From NCBI RefSeq assembly GCF_003431975.1, contig NZ_CP027116.1:248001-312000 (forward strand): 64,000 nt of DNA, written 5' to 3'. This stretch comes from Bacillus pumilus (lineage in GTDB: Bacteria; Bacillota; Bacilli; Bacillales; Bacillaceae). Every line of letters starts with the position of its first letter. Position 1 is the stretch's first letter. The notes beneath the pieces were generated by a model that was not told the origin of the DNA, made no database searches, and worked only from the letters and a program-made list of their open reading frames with translations. The translations under genes were made by a program, and so were the position numbers. Shown here piece by piece: positions 23,630 through 32,499 of the stretch.

Positions 23630-25138
23630 TTGAATACATTACAGGCATTACTTAACGACAGAATGGAACGCTCTTCACAAATTGAAGCGGTAACTGGCGG
23701 AGGTGTGTCTTATACATTTGAAGAATATGCAAAACGTATTGATCAGCTCGCTCATTACTTACATCAAAAGGGAATTCGAAAAGGTGACCGTGTTTGCTTT
23801 ATTTGTCAAAACCATCACCACTTTTCAACGATTATGCTGGCAGCCATCAAAGCAGGTGCAGTCGCAGTTCCGCTTAGCTGGCAGCTTACTTCTTTTGAGC
23901 TGGAAGGTATCTTGAAAAAAGCAGAGCCAAAGGCTTTATTTTTTGACCGTGAATTCCGTGACATCATTGCGGCAGTGAATGTGTCTTTAGAAGATTGCCT
24001 AATGGTGGAATCCGGTGTCAATGCGAAAACAACACAGCTGTTTGAAGACATTTTAGCATCAAATGATGGAAGTAACCTTGCTGAAGAGGTATCAGAAGAG
24101 GATCTAGCGATGATTTTATTCACCTCTGGGACAACGGGCAATCCAAAGGGCTGTATGGTCGGACATGGACGAATCTATCAATTTTTAACAAGACATGGGA
24201 ATCGAGGATTCGATCTGAAAGGTAAACGATACTTGGCGAGTCATCCTCTGTATCATATGAGTTCAATTAATCATCTGATTGCAGCTGCGATTGAAGGGTA
24301 TACACTAGTCTTCTTACACGATGCAACGCCGAAGCGCATTTTAGAAACGATTGAGAAAGAAAGAATTACATTTATGATGGCTTTTCCATCAGCCTATACG
24401 TACATGCTAGAAGAAATGAAGCGCGGTTCGTACGATCTTTCATCTTTTGAAATTGCGATTTCTGGCGGTACGAAGGTGCCGGTACGCTTAATCAAAGATT
24501 ACAAAGAAGTGGGCATTCAGATGATGCATGGCTACGGGAGTACGGAAGCATGGGTTGTGAGTGCGTGGCATCCAGCGATGGGCGAGGATAAAATGGGCTC
24601 TGCCGGTAAAGTGGATCCAGATGTAGAAGTGAAAATCGTGCATCCTGAGACAGAAGAGACACTGTCAGCTGGAGAAATTGGCGAAGTCGTCATGAAAAGC
24701 CCATTTTATTTCTTAGGCTACTATCATCAGCCTGACGCTACAGAGAAGGTGCTCAAAGATGGCTGGTTCCATATGGGAGATGCAGGATATCTAGACGAAG
24801 ACGGTTTTCTTTATATCACAGGCAGATACAAAGATGTGATTCTGTATGGAGGAGATAATATTTACCCTGACCAAGTGGAAGAGGTCATTGATCAAATTCC
24901 AGGTGTGATTGAATCAGCTGTCATTGGGGTACCAGACGACTTATATGGTGAAGTGCCAAGTGCGTATATTGTAAAAGACGAATCCGTCGATTTTTGCGAA
25001 GAAGATGTGTTGGACTACTGCAAGGAACGTTTGGCAGATTACAAAGTACCGTCCATTCATTTCACACAGAAACTGCCAAAAAACAAACTTGGTAAAATCA
25101 TGAAAAAAGATTTACGTGAATTGGTTGTGAATGCGTAG
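23630..25138 (+). CDS. AMP-forming acyl-CoA synthetase / ligase
   Basis: An adenylate-forming ligase of about 502 residues that activates a carboxylic acid as acyl-AMP and then the CoA thioester. Visible motifs: P-loop-like LFTSGTTGNPKGCMVGHG, MMHGYGSTEAW, DGWFHMGDAGYLDEDGFLYITGRYKDVILYGGDNIYPDQVEE and the C-terminal catalytic Lys in PKNKLGKIMK. Start codon is uncertain: TTG 23630 has GGAG 9 bases upstream and is preferred to TTG 23615 or ATG 23621. The acid is unknown; a medium/long-chain fatty or aromatic acid is possible. Followed by an amino-acid permease and opposed by a MarR gene. Confidence 0.88.
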   Translation: MNTLQALLNDRMERSSQIEAVTGGGVSYTFEEYAKRIDQLAHYLHQKGIRKGDRVCFICQNHHHFSTIMLAAIKAGAVAVPLSWQLTSFELEGILKKAEPKALFFDREFRDIIAAVNVSLEDCLMVESGVNAKTTQLFEDILASNDGSNLAEEVSEEDLAMILFTSGTTGNPKGCMVGHGRIYQFLTRHGNRGFDLKGKRYLASHPLYHMSSINHLIAAAIEGYTLVFLHDATPKRILETIEKERITFMMAFPSAYTYMLEEMKRGSYDLSSFEIAISGGTKVPVRLIKDYKEVGIQMMHGYGSTEAWVVSAWHPAMGEDKMGSAGKVDPDVEVKIVHPETEETLSAGEIGEVVMKSPFYFLGYYHQPDATEKVLKDGWFHMGDAGYLDEDGFLYITGRYKDVILYGGDNIYPDQVEEVIDQIPGVIESAVIGVPDDLYGEVPSAYIVKDESVDFCEEDVLDYCKERLADYKVPSIHFTQKLPKNKLGKIMKKDLRELVVNA

Positions 25139-25147
25139 TACCTATTC

Positions 25148-25156
25148 TGCTATAAT
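25148..25156 (+). promoter_or_regulatory. Extended -10 promoter of the permease gene
   Basis: TGCTATAAT: a TGn-extended consensus -10, just after the ligase stop and 48 bases before the permease start. A weak TTGTGA lies 20 bases upstream. Suggests separate transcription of the permease. Confidence 0.55.
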
Positions 25157-25203
25157 GAAATTTGAATGACTTTTTGTTTTCGGACGTTTTGGAGGGAAAG
25201 GGT

Positions 25204-26586
25204 TTGCGACATATTCTTCGTAAGAAACACATTCATGATTTGTTAGAACAGAGCAGGCAGCAAAAGGTAAAGAAAACGCTGGGCGGGCTTGATCTCACGC
25301 TTCTTGGTATAGGGGCAGTGATCGGCACGGGGGTCATGGTGTTAACCGGAATTACAGCGGCTAAGGATGCAGGGCCGGCTGTCATTTTCTCCTTTGCCAT
25401 CGCAGCGATTGTGTGCAGTTTGGCAGCACTTTGCTATGCAGAAATGGCTTCCGCGTTGCCTGTATTCGGCAGTGCATACATTTATTCATATACAACGATG
25501 GGCGAGCTTGTCGGTCATTTGATGGGATGGACGTTATTGTCCGTTTATATGCTGACTGCTTCAGCCGTCGCCAGTGGCTGGTCGAGTTATTTTAACAGTT
25601 TGCTTGAGGGGTTTGGAATGTCAATCCCTCATCAATTTTTAGCGGGGCCAGAGCAAGGCGGATATATGAATCTGCCAGCGATTATCATTGCCTTACTGAT
25701 TGCGTGGATCTTATCTAGAGGAACGAAGGAAAGTAAAAAATTCAATAATATCATGGTGTTTGTGAAGCTTGGTATTATTGTTCTTTTCATTGTAGTAGGC
25801 GGATTTTACGTACAACCAGCCAATTGGCAGCCGTTTATGCCGTTTGGTGCAGAAGGTGTCATTGCCGGTGCCGCTGCTGTGTTTTTTGCCTTTTTAGGAT
25901 TTGATGCCATTTCTGCTTCTGCGGAAGAGGTGAAAAATCCCCAGCGGAACCTGCCAATTGGTATTATCGCTTCATTGCTCATTTGCACGGTCATTTACAT
26001 TGTCGTTTGTTTGGTCATGACAGGTATGGTGCATTATACAAATTTGAATGTCACAGAGGCTATGTCCTATGTGCTGCAAAGTGTGCATCAAAATAGCGTA
26101 GCCGGTATTATTTCTGTTGGTGCGGTCATTGGATTAATGGCTGTGATTTTCGCCAATAATTATGCAGCAACTCGGATTGCCTATGCGATGGGCCGAGACG
26201 GTCTTTTGCCAAAAGTATTTTCGAAAACAGACAAGAGCGATACGCCTGTTGCAAGCACATGGATGATTGGCGGAATGACAGCTGTTATTTCAGGGTTTAT
26301 TGACTTAAAGGATCTGTCTAACTTAGCGAATATCGGGGCTCTATTGACGTTTGCTATGGTGAGTTTATCTGTGCTTATTTTGAGAAAGACACATCAACAG
26401 CTTGAACGGGGATTCCGTGTTCCATTTGTGCCGATCTTGCCGATGATTTCAATGGGCTGCTGCTTGTTCCTGATGCTCAATTTACCAGGCCGTACGTGGC
26501 TTTACTTCGGCGTTTGGCTGTTAATCGGTGTCGTCATGTACGCAGCGTATTCAAACAAACATAGTGAATTAGCGAAAGCTTCATAA
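25204..26586 (+). CDS. Amino-acid permease, cationic amino-acid transporter-like (YfnA type)
   Basis: APC-family permease of 460 residues with 12 predicted membrane segments. It has GIGAVIGTGVMVLTG in helix 1 and FFAFLGFDAISASAEEVKNPQRNLP in the middle, the signature of the CAT subgroup that includes B. subtilis YfnA. Start is TTG 25204 with GGAGG 8 bases upstream; the frame open to 25162 overlaps the promoter. Likely imports an amino acid; which one cannot be told. It follows the acyl-CoA ligase by 65 bases. Confidence 0.87.
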   Translation: MRHILRKKHIHDLLEQSRQQKVKKTLGGLDLTLLGIGAVIGTGVMVLTGITAAKDAGPAVIFSFAIAAIVCSLAALCYAEMASALPVFGSAYIYSYTTMGELVGHLMGWTLLSVYMLTASAVASGWSSYFNSLLEGFGMSIPHQFLAGPEQGGYMNLPAIIIALLIAWILSRGTKESKKFNNIMVFVKLGIIVLFIVVGGFYVQPANWQPFMPFGAEGVIAGAAAVFFAFLGFDAISASAEEVKNPQRNLPIGIIASLLICTVIYIVVCLVMTGMVHYTNLNVTEAMSYVLQSVHQNSVAGIISVGAVIGLMAVIFANNYAATRIAYAMGRDGLLPKVFSKTDKSDTPVASTWMIGGMTAVISGFIDLKDLSNLANIGALLTFAMVSLSVLILRKTHQQLERGFRVPFVPILPMISMGCCLFLMLNLPGRTWLYFGVWLLIGVVMYAAYSNKHSELAKAS

Positions 26587-26590
26587 GAAA

Positions 26591-26625
26591 AAGGTGCAAA
26601 TCCGTTGACGATTTGTGCCTTTTTT
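26591..26625 (+). terminator. Terminator after the permease
   Basis: 10-bp stem GGTGCAAATC / GATTTGTGCC (two G-T pairs) followed by six T. Confidence 0.88.
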
Positions 26626-26686
26626 CATACGATTTGGGATAAGCTATAAAAGTGATGATGGACGGAACAAGAGGAGGATGAGGGAT

Positions 26687-27052
26687 ATGATTAGCGTTAG
26701 TCCTTATATTGTGGTAGACGATGTCAAGGAATCTCTTCAATATTATCAGGGGATTTTTGGTGGGGATATTCATATCTTAAATGAACATCAAGACCGTGTG
26801 CTGCATGCTGAATTGCACCTTGGAGAATCGTTGCTTCACTTTTCAGATACGTTTGGCCACACACCAAAGCCAGAAAATGTAAGATTCATCATGCAGTTTG
26901 ACAATGAAGAAGAATTAAAAGCAGTATATGAGGCGCTGGAAGCTGACGGAGATGTATTGGTTGAATTACAGGATACGTTCTTTGGTGCACTTCACGGTCA
27001 AGTACAGGACCGTAAAAATGGGTTGATCTGGGTGCTGAATTATATGAAATAA
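26687..27052 (+). CDS. VOC-superfamily (PhnB/glyoxalase-like) protein
   Basis: A 121-residue single-domain protein of the vicinal oxygen chelate fold: ISVSPYIVVDDVKESLQYYQGIFGGD, LHAELHLGESLLHFSD and GALHGQVQDRKNGLIWVLNY match the PhnB/YjdN-like subgroup. Such proteins bind metal or small ligands; some confer antibiotic resistance, but nothing here shows that. Start is ATG 26687 (GAGGAGG upstream); the frame open to 26615 runs through the preceding terminator and is rejected. Its own terminator was duplicated by the element at 27080. Confidence 0.83.
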   Translation: MISVSPYIVVDDVKESLQYYQGIFGGDIHILNEHQDRVLHAELHLGESLLHFSDTFGHTPKPENVRFIMQFDNEEELKAVYEALEADGDVLVELQDTFFGALHGQVQDRKNGLIWVLNYMK

Positions 27053-27056
27053 ACCA

Positions 27057-27079
27057 AGACCTTCACTTTTGTGAAGGTT
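27057..27079 (+). repeat. Left copy of duplicated terminator hairpin at the 27.08-kb element
   Basis: Hairpin ACCTTCAC / GTGAAGGT without a T tract. The right copy is at 27257-27279 and differs at one base (27067 T, 27267 C). Confidence 0.88.
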
Positions 27080-27256
27080 CAGCGTGTAGACAAACCCTCG
27101 CATTCGGTGTCAGTCCTGCGCGCCGGTACTCACGAATGTCAAATTCGCTCCGTTCCGGTGCTCGTCCTTCCTAGAATGGCAAAGGTTTTCTATCACGCTG
27201 AAAAGAAGACAAAGGGCTAAAAATAAAAATCATTTTATCCCTTTGTCAACAATCTG
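27080..27256. mobile_element. 177-bp non-autonomous element with IS1182-type ends
   Basis: Left end CAGCGTGTAGACAAA and right end (inward, minus strand) CAGATTGTTGACAAA match the CAGnnnGTAGACAAA ends of the IS at 12169. The element contains no gene, is rich in inverted repeats (its left end also pairs with about 27187-27201), and is flanked by a 23-bp near-identical direct repeat that is a terminator hairpin. It looks like a MITE-like relative mobilised by an IS1182-type transposase. Inference from ends and target only. Confidence 0.75.
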
Positions 27257-27285
27257 AGACCTTCACCTTTGTGAAGGTTTTTTTG
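27257..27285 (+). terminator. Right copy of duplicated terminator hairpin (functional terminator)
   Basis: Hairpin ACCTTCAC / GTGAAGGT followed by seven T. Restores termination behind the VOC gene after the element inserted. Confidence 0.85.
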
Positions 27286-27364
27286 GGAGTGTTTTTATTT
27301 TCTGAAGAATGGAAAATATGCTATGTTGGAAGAATCATAGGACAAGGAGAAGGGTGGCGAAGGA

Positions 27365-28225
27365 ATGGAGCAAATTGAGTTTCGATCGATCCAAACAAAT
27401 GGTGTAACACTTCACACAGCAATGGCTGGATCTGAGGATGGCCCGCTGCTTATACTGTTGCACGGGTTTCCTGAGTTCTGGTACGGCTGGAAGAACCAAA
27501 TCATGCCCCTGGCTGAGGCAGGCTATCGTGTCGTCGTTCCTGACCAAAGAGGCTACCATCTAAGTGATAAGCCAGAAAGAATTGAATCCTACGTATTAGA
27601 TCAGCTGAGAGATGATATCGTGGGGCTGATTAAGACGCTTAGTCCGAATCAAAAGGCGATTGTAGGTGGTCATGATTGGGGCGGAGCTGTTGCTTGGCAT
27701 TTGGCATCCACACGTTCTCAATATGTAGAGAAATTAATCATCGTCAACATGCCACATCCACGTGTGATGATGAAGGTTCTTCCGTTTCATCCGCCACAGT
27801 GGAAGAAAAGCTCCTATATCGCTTTCTTTCAGCTTCCGAATGTGCCAGAGGCAGCTCTTCAAGATAATCACTATCAGCGGCTGGATGAAGCCATTGGGCT
27901 GTCTGCACGGCCACATTTATTTACAAAAGAAGATGTATCAAGATATAAGCTGGCTTGGACGCAGCCAGGTGCCATAACCTCAATGTTGAATTGGTATCGT
28001 GCCATCAAAAAAGGCGGGTTTGAAAAGCCAATATCTAAACGCATTTTAGTACCTGTTCGCATGATTTGGGGAATGGAAGACAAGTTTTTAAGCAGAAAAT
28101 TGGCGAAGGAATCGATAAAGATTTGCCCAAATGGTCAGCTGATTTTTGTCGATGATGCTTCTCATTGGATCAATCATGAAAAACCAGAAGTGGTGAACAA
28201 ACTCATCCTCGAATTTTTGAACTAA
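27365..28225 (+). CDS. yfhM: Alpha/beta hydrolase, epoxide hydrolase-like (YfhM)
   Basis: A 286-residue alpha/beta hydrolase equal in length to B. subtilis YfhM. Motifs of the epoxide-hydrolase branch: HGFPEFWYGW (oxyanion hole), nucleophile Asp104 in GGHDWGGAVAW, acid Asp in WGMEDKFL and His in DASHWINHE. An Asp nucleophile in place of Ser separates it from esterases. In YfhM-type proteins the role is thought to be epoxide detoxification; YfhM is a general-stress protein in B. subtilis. AGGAGAAGG lies before the ATG. Single gene with its own terminator. Confidence 0.85.
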   Translation: MEQIEFRSIQTNGVTLHTAMAGSEDGPLLILLHGFPEFWYGWKNQIMPLAEAGYRVVVPDQRGYHLSDKPERIESYVLDQLRDDIVGLIKTLSPNQKAIVGGHDWGGAVAWHLASTRSQYVEKLIIVNMPHPRVMMKVLPFHPPQWKKSSYIAFFQLPNVPEAALQDNHYQRLDEAIGLSARPHLFTKEDVSRYKLAWTQPGAITSMLNWYRAIKKGGFEKPISKRILVPVRMIWGMEDKFLSRKLAKESIKICPNGQLIFVDDASHWINHEKPEVVNKLILEFLN

Positions 28226-28227
28226 TG

Positions 28228-28261
28228 AAAAAAGCTCCAGTCCGAGGACTAGAGCTTTTTT
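28228..28261. terminator. Bidirectional terminator between yfhM and glnT
   Basis: Stem AAAAAAGCTC ... GAGCTTTTTT with inner AGTCC / GGACT; serves both converging genes. Confidence 0.9.
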
Positions 28262-28264
28262 GAT

Positions 28265-29680
28265 TTACCCAATATGATTCTTTTTTAACGAACTTGATTC
28301 GTCGTCCCAGCATTCAATGTTCTCATTGTTTGGAACGGCATTTTTATAAAAGACAGGATCTTTCCCCTCTTTTTTCTGCCGTGAATAATCCTGTAAGGCT
28401 GCAAAGGCGACTTTAGACAGCATCATAATGGCAATGAGGTTGACGATGACCATTAACCCCATAAACAAGTCGGCAAGATTCCAAACAAAAGGTACACTTG
28501 CTACAGCACCGAATAAAACCATGGCAATGACCGCAATACGGTATCCAATCAACCATGCTTTGCTTGATTTCAGGAACTCAATGTTCGTTTCACCATAGTA
28601 ATAATTTCCGATCAGCGTACTAAACGCAAATAAGAAAACCATAATGGCAAGAACACCAGAAGCCCAAGGACCGATGTGTTCACTCAAAGATGCTTGAGTG
28701 AGCGCAATACCTGTTAATTTTGTCGTTTTATATGCACTTGAGAAAAGAACGATAAAGGCAGTACTTGTACAAATAATCAGGGTATCAATTAAGACACCAA
28801 ATGCTTGAATGAGTCCTTGCTTTACAGGGTGGCTCGTTACGGCAGCTGCAGCAGCGTTTGGTGCGCTACCCATCCCAGCTTCGTTTGAGAATAGACCCCG
28901 TTTGATCCCTTCCATAATGACGGCACCCATGGTACCACCTGCAAACTGCTCAATACCGAATGCATGTGAAATAATCGTCTGGATAACACCAGGCAGTTCA
29001 GTAATGTTTGTAATCATGACAAAAAGAGCAATACCGATATAAGCGACAGCTAAGAAGACGACAATGTATTCTGCCATCTTGGCAATTGTTTTGACCCCGC
29101 CGAAGATGATGATACTAAATCCAAGTGCCATAATGACGCCTACAATCAAACGATTTGTGCCAAATGAATTTTCAAAAGCAATGGTAATAGTGTTCGACTG
29201 TACAGCGTTAAAGACAATACCGAAAGAAATGGTGATTAATACAGCAAATAAGATCCCCATCCAGCGTTTCTTTAAGCCTCTTTCAATATAGTAAGCCGGA
29301 CCACCGCGGAAGCCTGATCCATCTTTTACTTTATAAACTTGGGCAAGCGTACTTTCAACAAAGCTTGACGCAGAACCGATAATGGCTAGAATCCACATCC
29401 AAAAAATTGCGCCAGGACCACCCATGGCAATAGCAATGGCAATCCCAGTAATGTTCCCAGTTCCAACCCGAGCCGCCATACTAATAGCAAATGCTTGGAA
29501 TGGTGACACGCCAGATTTTTGTTTGCTTGTTCCTTCTTTCAAAACGATGACCATTTCCTTGAGCATACGCACCTGAAGGAAACGAGACCTGAATGTGAAA
29601 TAAAGGCCGACAAGAATTAATAGTGCAACAATAATATATGACCATAGAAAACCATTTGCTGTTGTTAATAAACCATTCAT
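28265..29680 (-). CDS. glnT: Sodium/glutamine (alanine) symporter, AGCS family
   Basis: A 471-residue sodium symporter of the alanine/glycine:cation family with about ten membrane segments. ISMAARVGTGNITGIAIAIAMGGPGAIFWMW and GSGFRGGPAYYIERGL are family signatures, as is the EAGMGSAPNAAA loop. It directly follows glutaminase (30 bases) in one operon; in B. subtilis the equivalent pair glsA-glnT is induced by glutamine through GlnK-GlnL, and those regulators lie just upstream here. AGAGGTGATG precedes the ATG. Confidence 0.88.
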   Translation of the reverse strand: MNGLLTTANGFLWSYIIVALLILVGLYFTFRSRFLQVRMLKEMVIVLKEGTSKQKSGVSPFQAFAISMAARVGTGNITGIAIAIAMGGPGAIFWMWILAIIGSASSFVESTLAQVYKVKDGSGFRGGPAYYIERGLKKRWMGILFAVLITISFGIVFNAVQSNTITIAFENSFGTNRLIVGVIMALGFSIIIFGGVKTIAKMAEYIVVFLAVAYIGIALFVMITNITELPGVIQTIISHAFGIEQFAGGTMGAVIMEGIKRGLFSNEAGMGSAPNAAAAAVTSHPVKQGLIQAFGVLIDTLIICTSTAFIVLFSSAYKTTKLTGIALTQASLSEHIGPWASGVLAIMVFLFAFSTLIGNYYYGETNIEFLKSSKAWLIGYRIAVIAMVLFGAVASVPFVWNLADLFMGLMVIVNLIAIMMLSKVAFAALQDYSRQKKEGKDPVFYKNAVPNNENIECWDDESSSLKKNHIG

Positions 29681-29710
29681 AACATCACCTCTTCTAATTC
29701 ATCCTATTTC

Positions 29711-30691
29711 TTAAAAAATACTGAGATCCCACTCTTTGGCGAGCTTTTTCAGCATCATGACACCGGTAATACTATTTCCGCAATCATCAATAGCGGGACC
29801 ATATATGCCAATTCCACAGCCTGTCTGAAACGGGAATTCTCTTCTTGCGCTTGGCGGAACGCAAGCCATAATTCCTCCAGACACACCACTTTTGGCGGGT
29901 ACGCCTACGAAAGCAGCAAAATTACCAGATGCATTATACATGCCGCATGTCAGCATCAATGCCTTTGTTAGTCTTGCGATATCTTTTGGGATGACTTGGA
30001 CTTGTTTAAAGGGATGGTATCCATCACTTGAAATAATCAGTCCAATCAAGGCGATGTCCTCAGTTGTAACCTCGATGGAACATTGCTTTAAATACACTTC
30101 TAATGTCTCCTCGACATCTGATTCTAAGTAATTGGTTTCTTTTAAGTAATAAGCAAGAGCACGATTGCGATGCGCAGTTGCCCATTCTGATTGATAAACC
30201 TCTTCATCAACAGATGGACGCTTTCCTATTAAGTTTTCGATTAAATCGAAAATATATGCTAGCTTTTCTGTAGAAGTCTTTCCAGGAAGGATGGAGGATA
30301 CGGTAATAGCTCCAGCATTAATCATTGGATTAAAGGGCTTCCCTGGTTTATGCATCTCAAGACGATAGATGGAATTAAATGCATCACCAGTTGGCTCTAC
30401 ATCTACCCGATCCAAGACGTAAGGAACGCCTCTTCCTAAACAGGCAGCTATAAAGCTGATGACTTTTGAGATACTTTGCAGGGTAAAGGGAACGTCCCAA
30501 TCACCATATCGTACAGATGATCCATCTGGGCCTATCACGCTAATACCAAGTTGAGAGGAATTCACTTTTCCGAGTGCTGGAATGTAGCCAGCATTTTGTC
30601 CATTTTTGTAATATGGTCGTATTTCTTCTGCCCATTGATTAACAGAAGACTGGCATGCGTGTTGTGTATTATTAGAAATTGCTGTTTTCAT
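29711..30691 (-). CDS. glsA: Glutaminase
   Basis: Hydrolyses glutamine to glutamate and ammonia; a 326-residue serine-type glutaminase, one residue shorter than B. subtilis YbgJ. Catalytic Ser73-x-x-Lys76 is in FTLQSISKVISF; other conserved stretches are GYIPALGKV, HKPGKPFNPMINAGAI and AKSGVSGGIMACVP. Start is ATG 30691 with TTGGAGGAA upstream; an open frame reaches 30745 but would cover that site. First gene of the glsA-glnT operon. Regulatory elements in the 517-base divergent gap to glnK are listed separately. Confidence 0.92.
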   Translation of the reverse strand: MKTAISNNTQHACQSSVNQWAEEIRPYYKNGQNAGYIPALGKVNSSQLGISVIGPDGSSVRYGDWDVPFTLQSISKVISFIAACLGRGVPYVLDRVDVEPTGDAFNSIYRLEMHKPGKPFNPMINAGAITVSSILPGKTSTEKLAYIFDLIENLIGKRPSVDEEVYQSEWATAHRNRALAYYLKETNYLESDVEETLEVYLKQCSIEVTTEDIALIGLIISSDGYHPFKQVQVIPKDIARLTKALMLTCGMYNASGNFAAFVGVPAKSGVSGGIMACVPPSARREFPFQTGCGIGIYGPAIDDCGNSITGVMMLKKLAKEWDLSIF

Positions 30692-30892
30692 ACGATTCCT
30701 CCAATCAAAAATCAAAAAGTACCCTATTGAATTGGCGGATGACAAAAAATGCGATCAAATAGGCACGAAAACATGTTACACATCTTCAAAGAACTTGTCA
30801 TGCGCTGCTTGTACCACTCCTTTACACCTAAATATATGTTCAAATGAAGGCTTTGGCGGCGAAAAAACAAAAAGGGTTTTTAGCGAAAATTC

Positions 30893-30983
30893 AGAAAACG
30901 CTTACATATAGTTTCACTAAAATTGTTCATTCAATTTATCTTGGAAACTACACAATCTGACGAAAAACTACAGAAAAACTTAC
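30893..30983 (-). promoter_or_regulatory. glsA promoter region: T-rich direct repeats, promoter and cre site
   Basis: Read on the minus strand: direct repeats AGTTTTTCTGT / AGTTTTTCGT (about 30961-30981), similar to the T-rich repeat pair bound by GlnL in B. subtilis; then TTGAAT (30929-30934), 18 bases, TATATG (30905-30910). Plus-strand 30893-30906 (AGAAAACGCTTACA) matches the cre consensus at 13 of 14 and overlaps the -10. Order fits activation by GlnL and repression by CcpA. The rest of 30692-31208 shows nothing else I can name. Confidence 0.6.
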
Positions 30984-31144
30984 AAATAAAAATCAGTTTG
31001 TCGATCATTGTCTAAACAATTCCCATTATTGTAGACAATCACCAAAACTTTGAATAGCTGAAAGGTCACCACGCCGCCTCGGAGAATAGTCATAAAAAAG
31101 GATTTTGGGGAAACAAGAAGCAGTGAAAATTATTTTTTTGCACA

Positions 31145-31173
31145 TTGTGAAGAAAAGAGTCTCCTTGTATACT
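31145..31173 (+). promoter_or_regulatory. Probable SigA promoter of glnKL
   Basis: TTGTGA (31145-31150), 17 bases, TATACT (31168-31173); the glnK start is 36 bases downstream. Confidence 0.65.
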
Positions 31174-31208
31174 GTGGCTATGCAAAAAGGGGAAGGGATG
31201 TCAGTCAT

Positions 31209-32495
31209 TTGAGTTTAAATCAGCTTGTCAAAAAAGACGCATTCATTTTAATTTTTATGGTGGTCATTGTACCGCTTGCGGGAGAACTAAAGTTTTATCC
31301 TGTGAATGAGACGTTTCGGATCAGCTTTGGGGCGCCTGCATTTTTCTTTTGTTTATTACTTTTAAGAAAATCTAGACCGCTATTGCCTGGGTTTTTAACA
31401 GGCGCAGCCATTGTCCTTTTTCGAGTAGGCTTAGATCTGATTCAGCAGAACGCGGATATGGCTACATCATTTTATCAACAATTCCCAAGTTTCTTTTTCT
31501 ATTTTACATATGCCTTTTTGTTTTTTGCTGTCCGTACAGGACATTTTAAACAGCGCTCTATTTTTATTGGAATTATTGGTCTTATGATTGAATTAGTGGC
31601 TGACTTTGTCGAGCTGTTTGTCCAATTTTTAGTATTTGATACGACGATGACCCTGTCAAAGCTGAGTGATATGTTCCTCATTGCATTTGCTCACAGTTTT
31701 GTGGTGATTAGTTTTTTTAATATGATGAAGCTTTATGAGGCACAATCAAGAGAGAAGCAGATTATGAAACAAAATGAGCATATGATGATGGTCATATCGA
31801 ATTTATATGAAGAGACGGTTCACTTAAAGAAGACATTAAAACATACCGAGCATATTACGCAAGAATCCTACCGACTGTACCGCCTGCTGCATGAACATGA
31901 AGCAGGGAAGAAAGTAAGTCAGGAACTGTTAAGGCTCGCAGGAGAAATCCATGAAGTGAAAAAAGACAATCAGCGTATCTATGCTGGGCTTTCGAAGCTC
32001 ATTTCTAAGGAAAATATGCAAGACTATATGAAGGCCGAAGAGCTAGTTCAGATTGTCATCCGCATTCAAGAGAAATATGCGCTATCATTAGGAAAAAATA
32101 TCTCTTTTACATCTGATATAAGGGGTATTCATTTGCATGATTATCATGTGTTCATTTTCTTATCGCTGATTAATAACTTAATGGCAAATGCGGTTGAAGC
32201 AATTGAAGAGGAAGGAACCATCTCGCTCTTATTAAAAGGCGGACATGATAAAATAGATATTCGGGTAGAAGATGATGGACCGGGAATTCCTGAAAAATTG
32301 CGAGAGGTGGTATTTGATCCAGGCTACACCTCGAAATTTGATGCGTATGGCACACCGTCTACAGGGATTGGCTTATCCTATGTGAGAGAGCTGGTTCAAG
32401 AACTTGGTGGGCACATTCAGATTGAACAAAGAGAAACAAAGGGTGCCGCTTTTCAGCTTATCCTGCCTATACAAAATTTAATACAGAGAGGGTGA
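31209..32495 (+). CDS. glnK: Sensor histidine kinase GlnK (YcbA)
   Basis: Membrane sensor kinase of 428 residues that controls glutamine utilisation with GlnL. About six hydrophobic segments (residues ~10-170), a coiled-coil linker (~180-235), the phosphoacceptor region with His248 in LAGEIHEVKKDNQ, and a HATPase domain (NNLMANAVEAIEEEG, DDGPGIP, STGIGLSYVRELV). Start is TTG 31209. The glnL gene begins 4 bases after its stop. Diverges from glsA-glnT, its expected target operon. How it senses glutamine is not visible. Confidence 0.88.
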   Translation: MSLNQLVKKDAFILIFMVVIVPLAGELKFYPVNETFRISFGAPAFFFCLLLLRKSRPLLPGFLTGAAIVLFRVGLDLIQQNADMATSFYQQFPSFFFYFTYAFLFFAVRTGHFKQRSIFIGIIGLMIELVADFVELFVQFLVFDTTMTLSKLSDMFLIAFAHSFVVISFFNMMKLYEAQSREKQIMKQNEHMMMVISNLYEETVHLKKTLKHTEHITQESYRLYRLLHEHEAGKKVSQELLRLAGEIHEVKKDNQRIYAGLSKLISKENMQDYMKAEELVQIVIRIQEKYALSLGKNISFTSDIRGIHLHDYHVFIFLSLINNLMANAVEAIEEEGTISLLLKGGHDKIDIRVEDDGPGIPEKLREVVFDPGYTSKFDAYGTPSTGIGLSYVRELVQELGGHIQIEQRETKGAAFQLILPIQNLIQRG

Positions 32496-32499
32496 GTGT

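Noticed and set aside
27080..27256. CRISPR or tRNA-like interpretation of the repeat-rich unit
   Set aside because: No regular repeat-spacer spacing and no cloverleaf; the paired ends and duplicated hairpin fit a transposable element.
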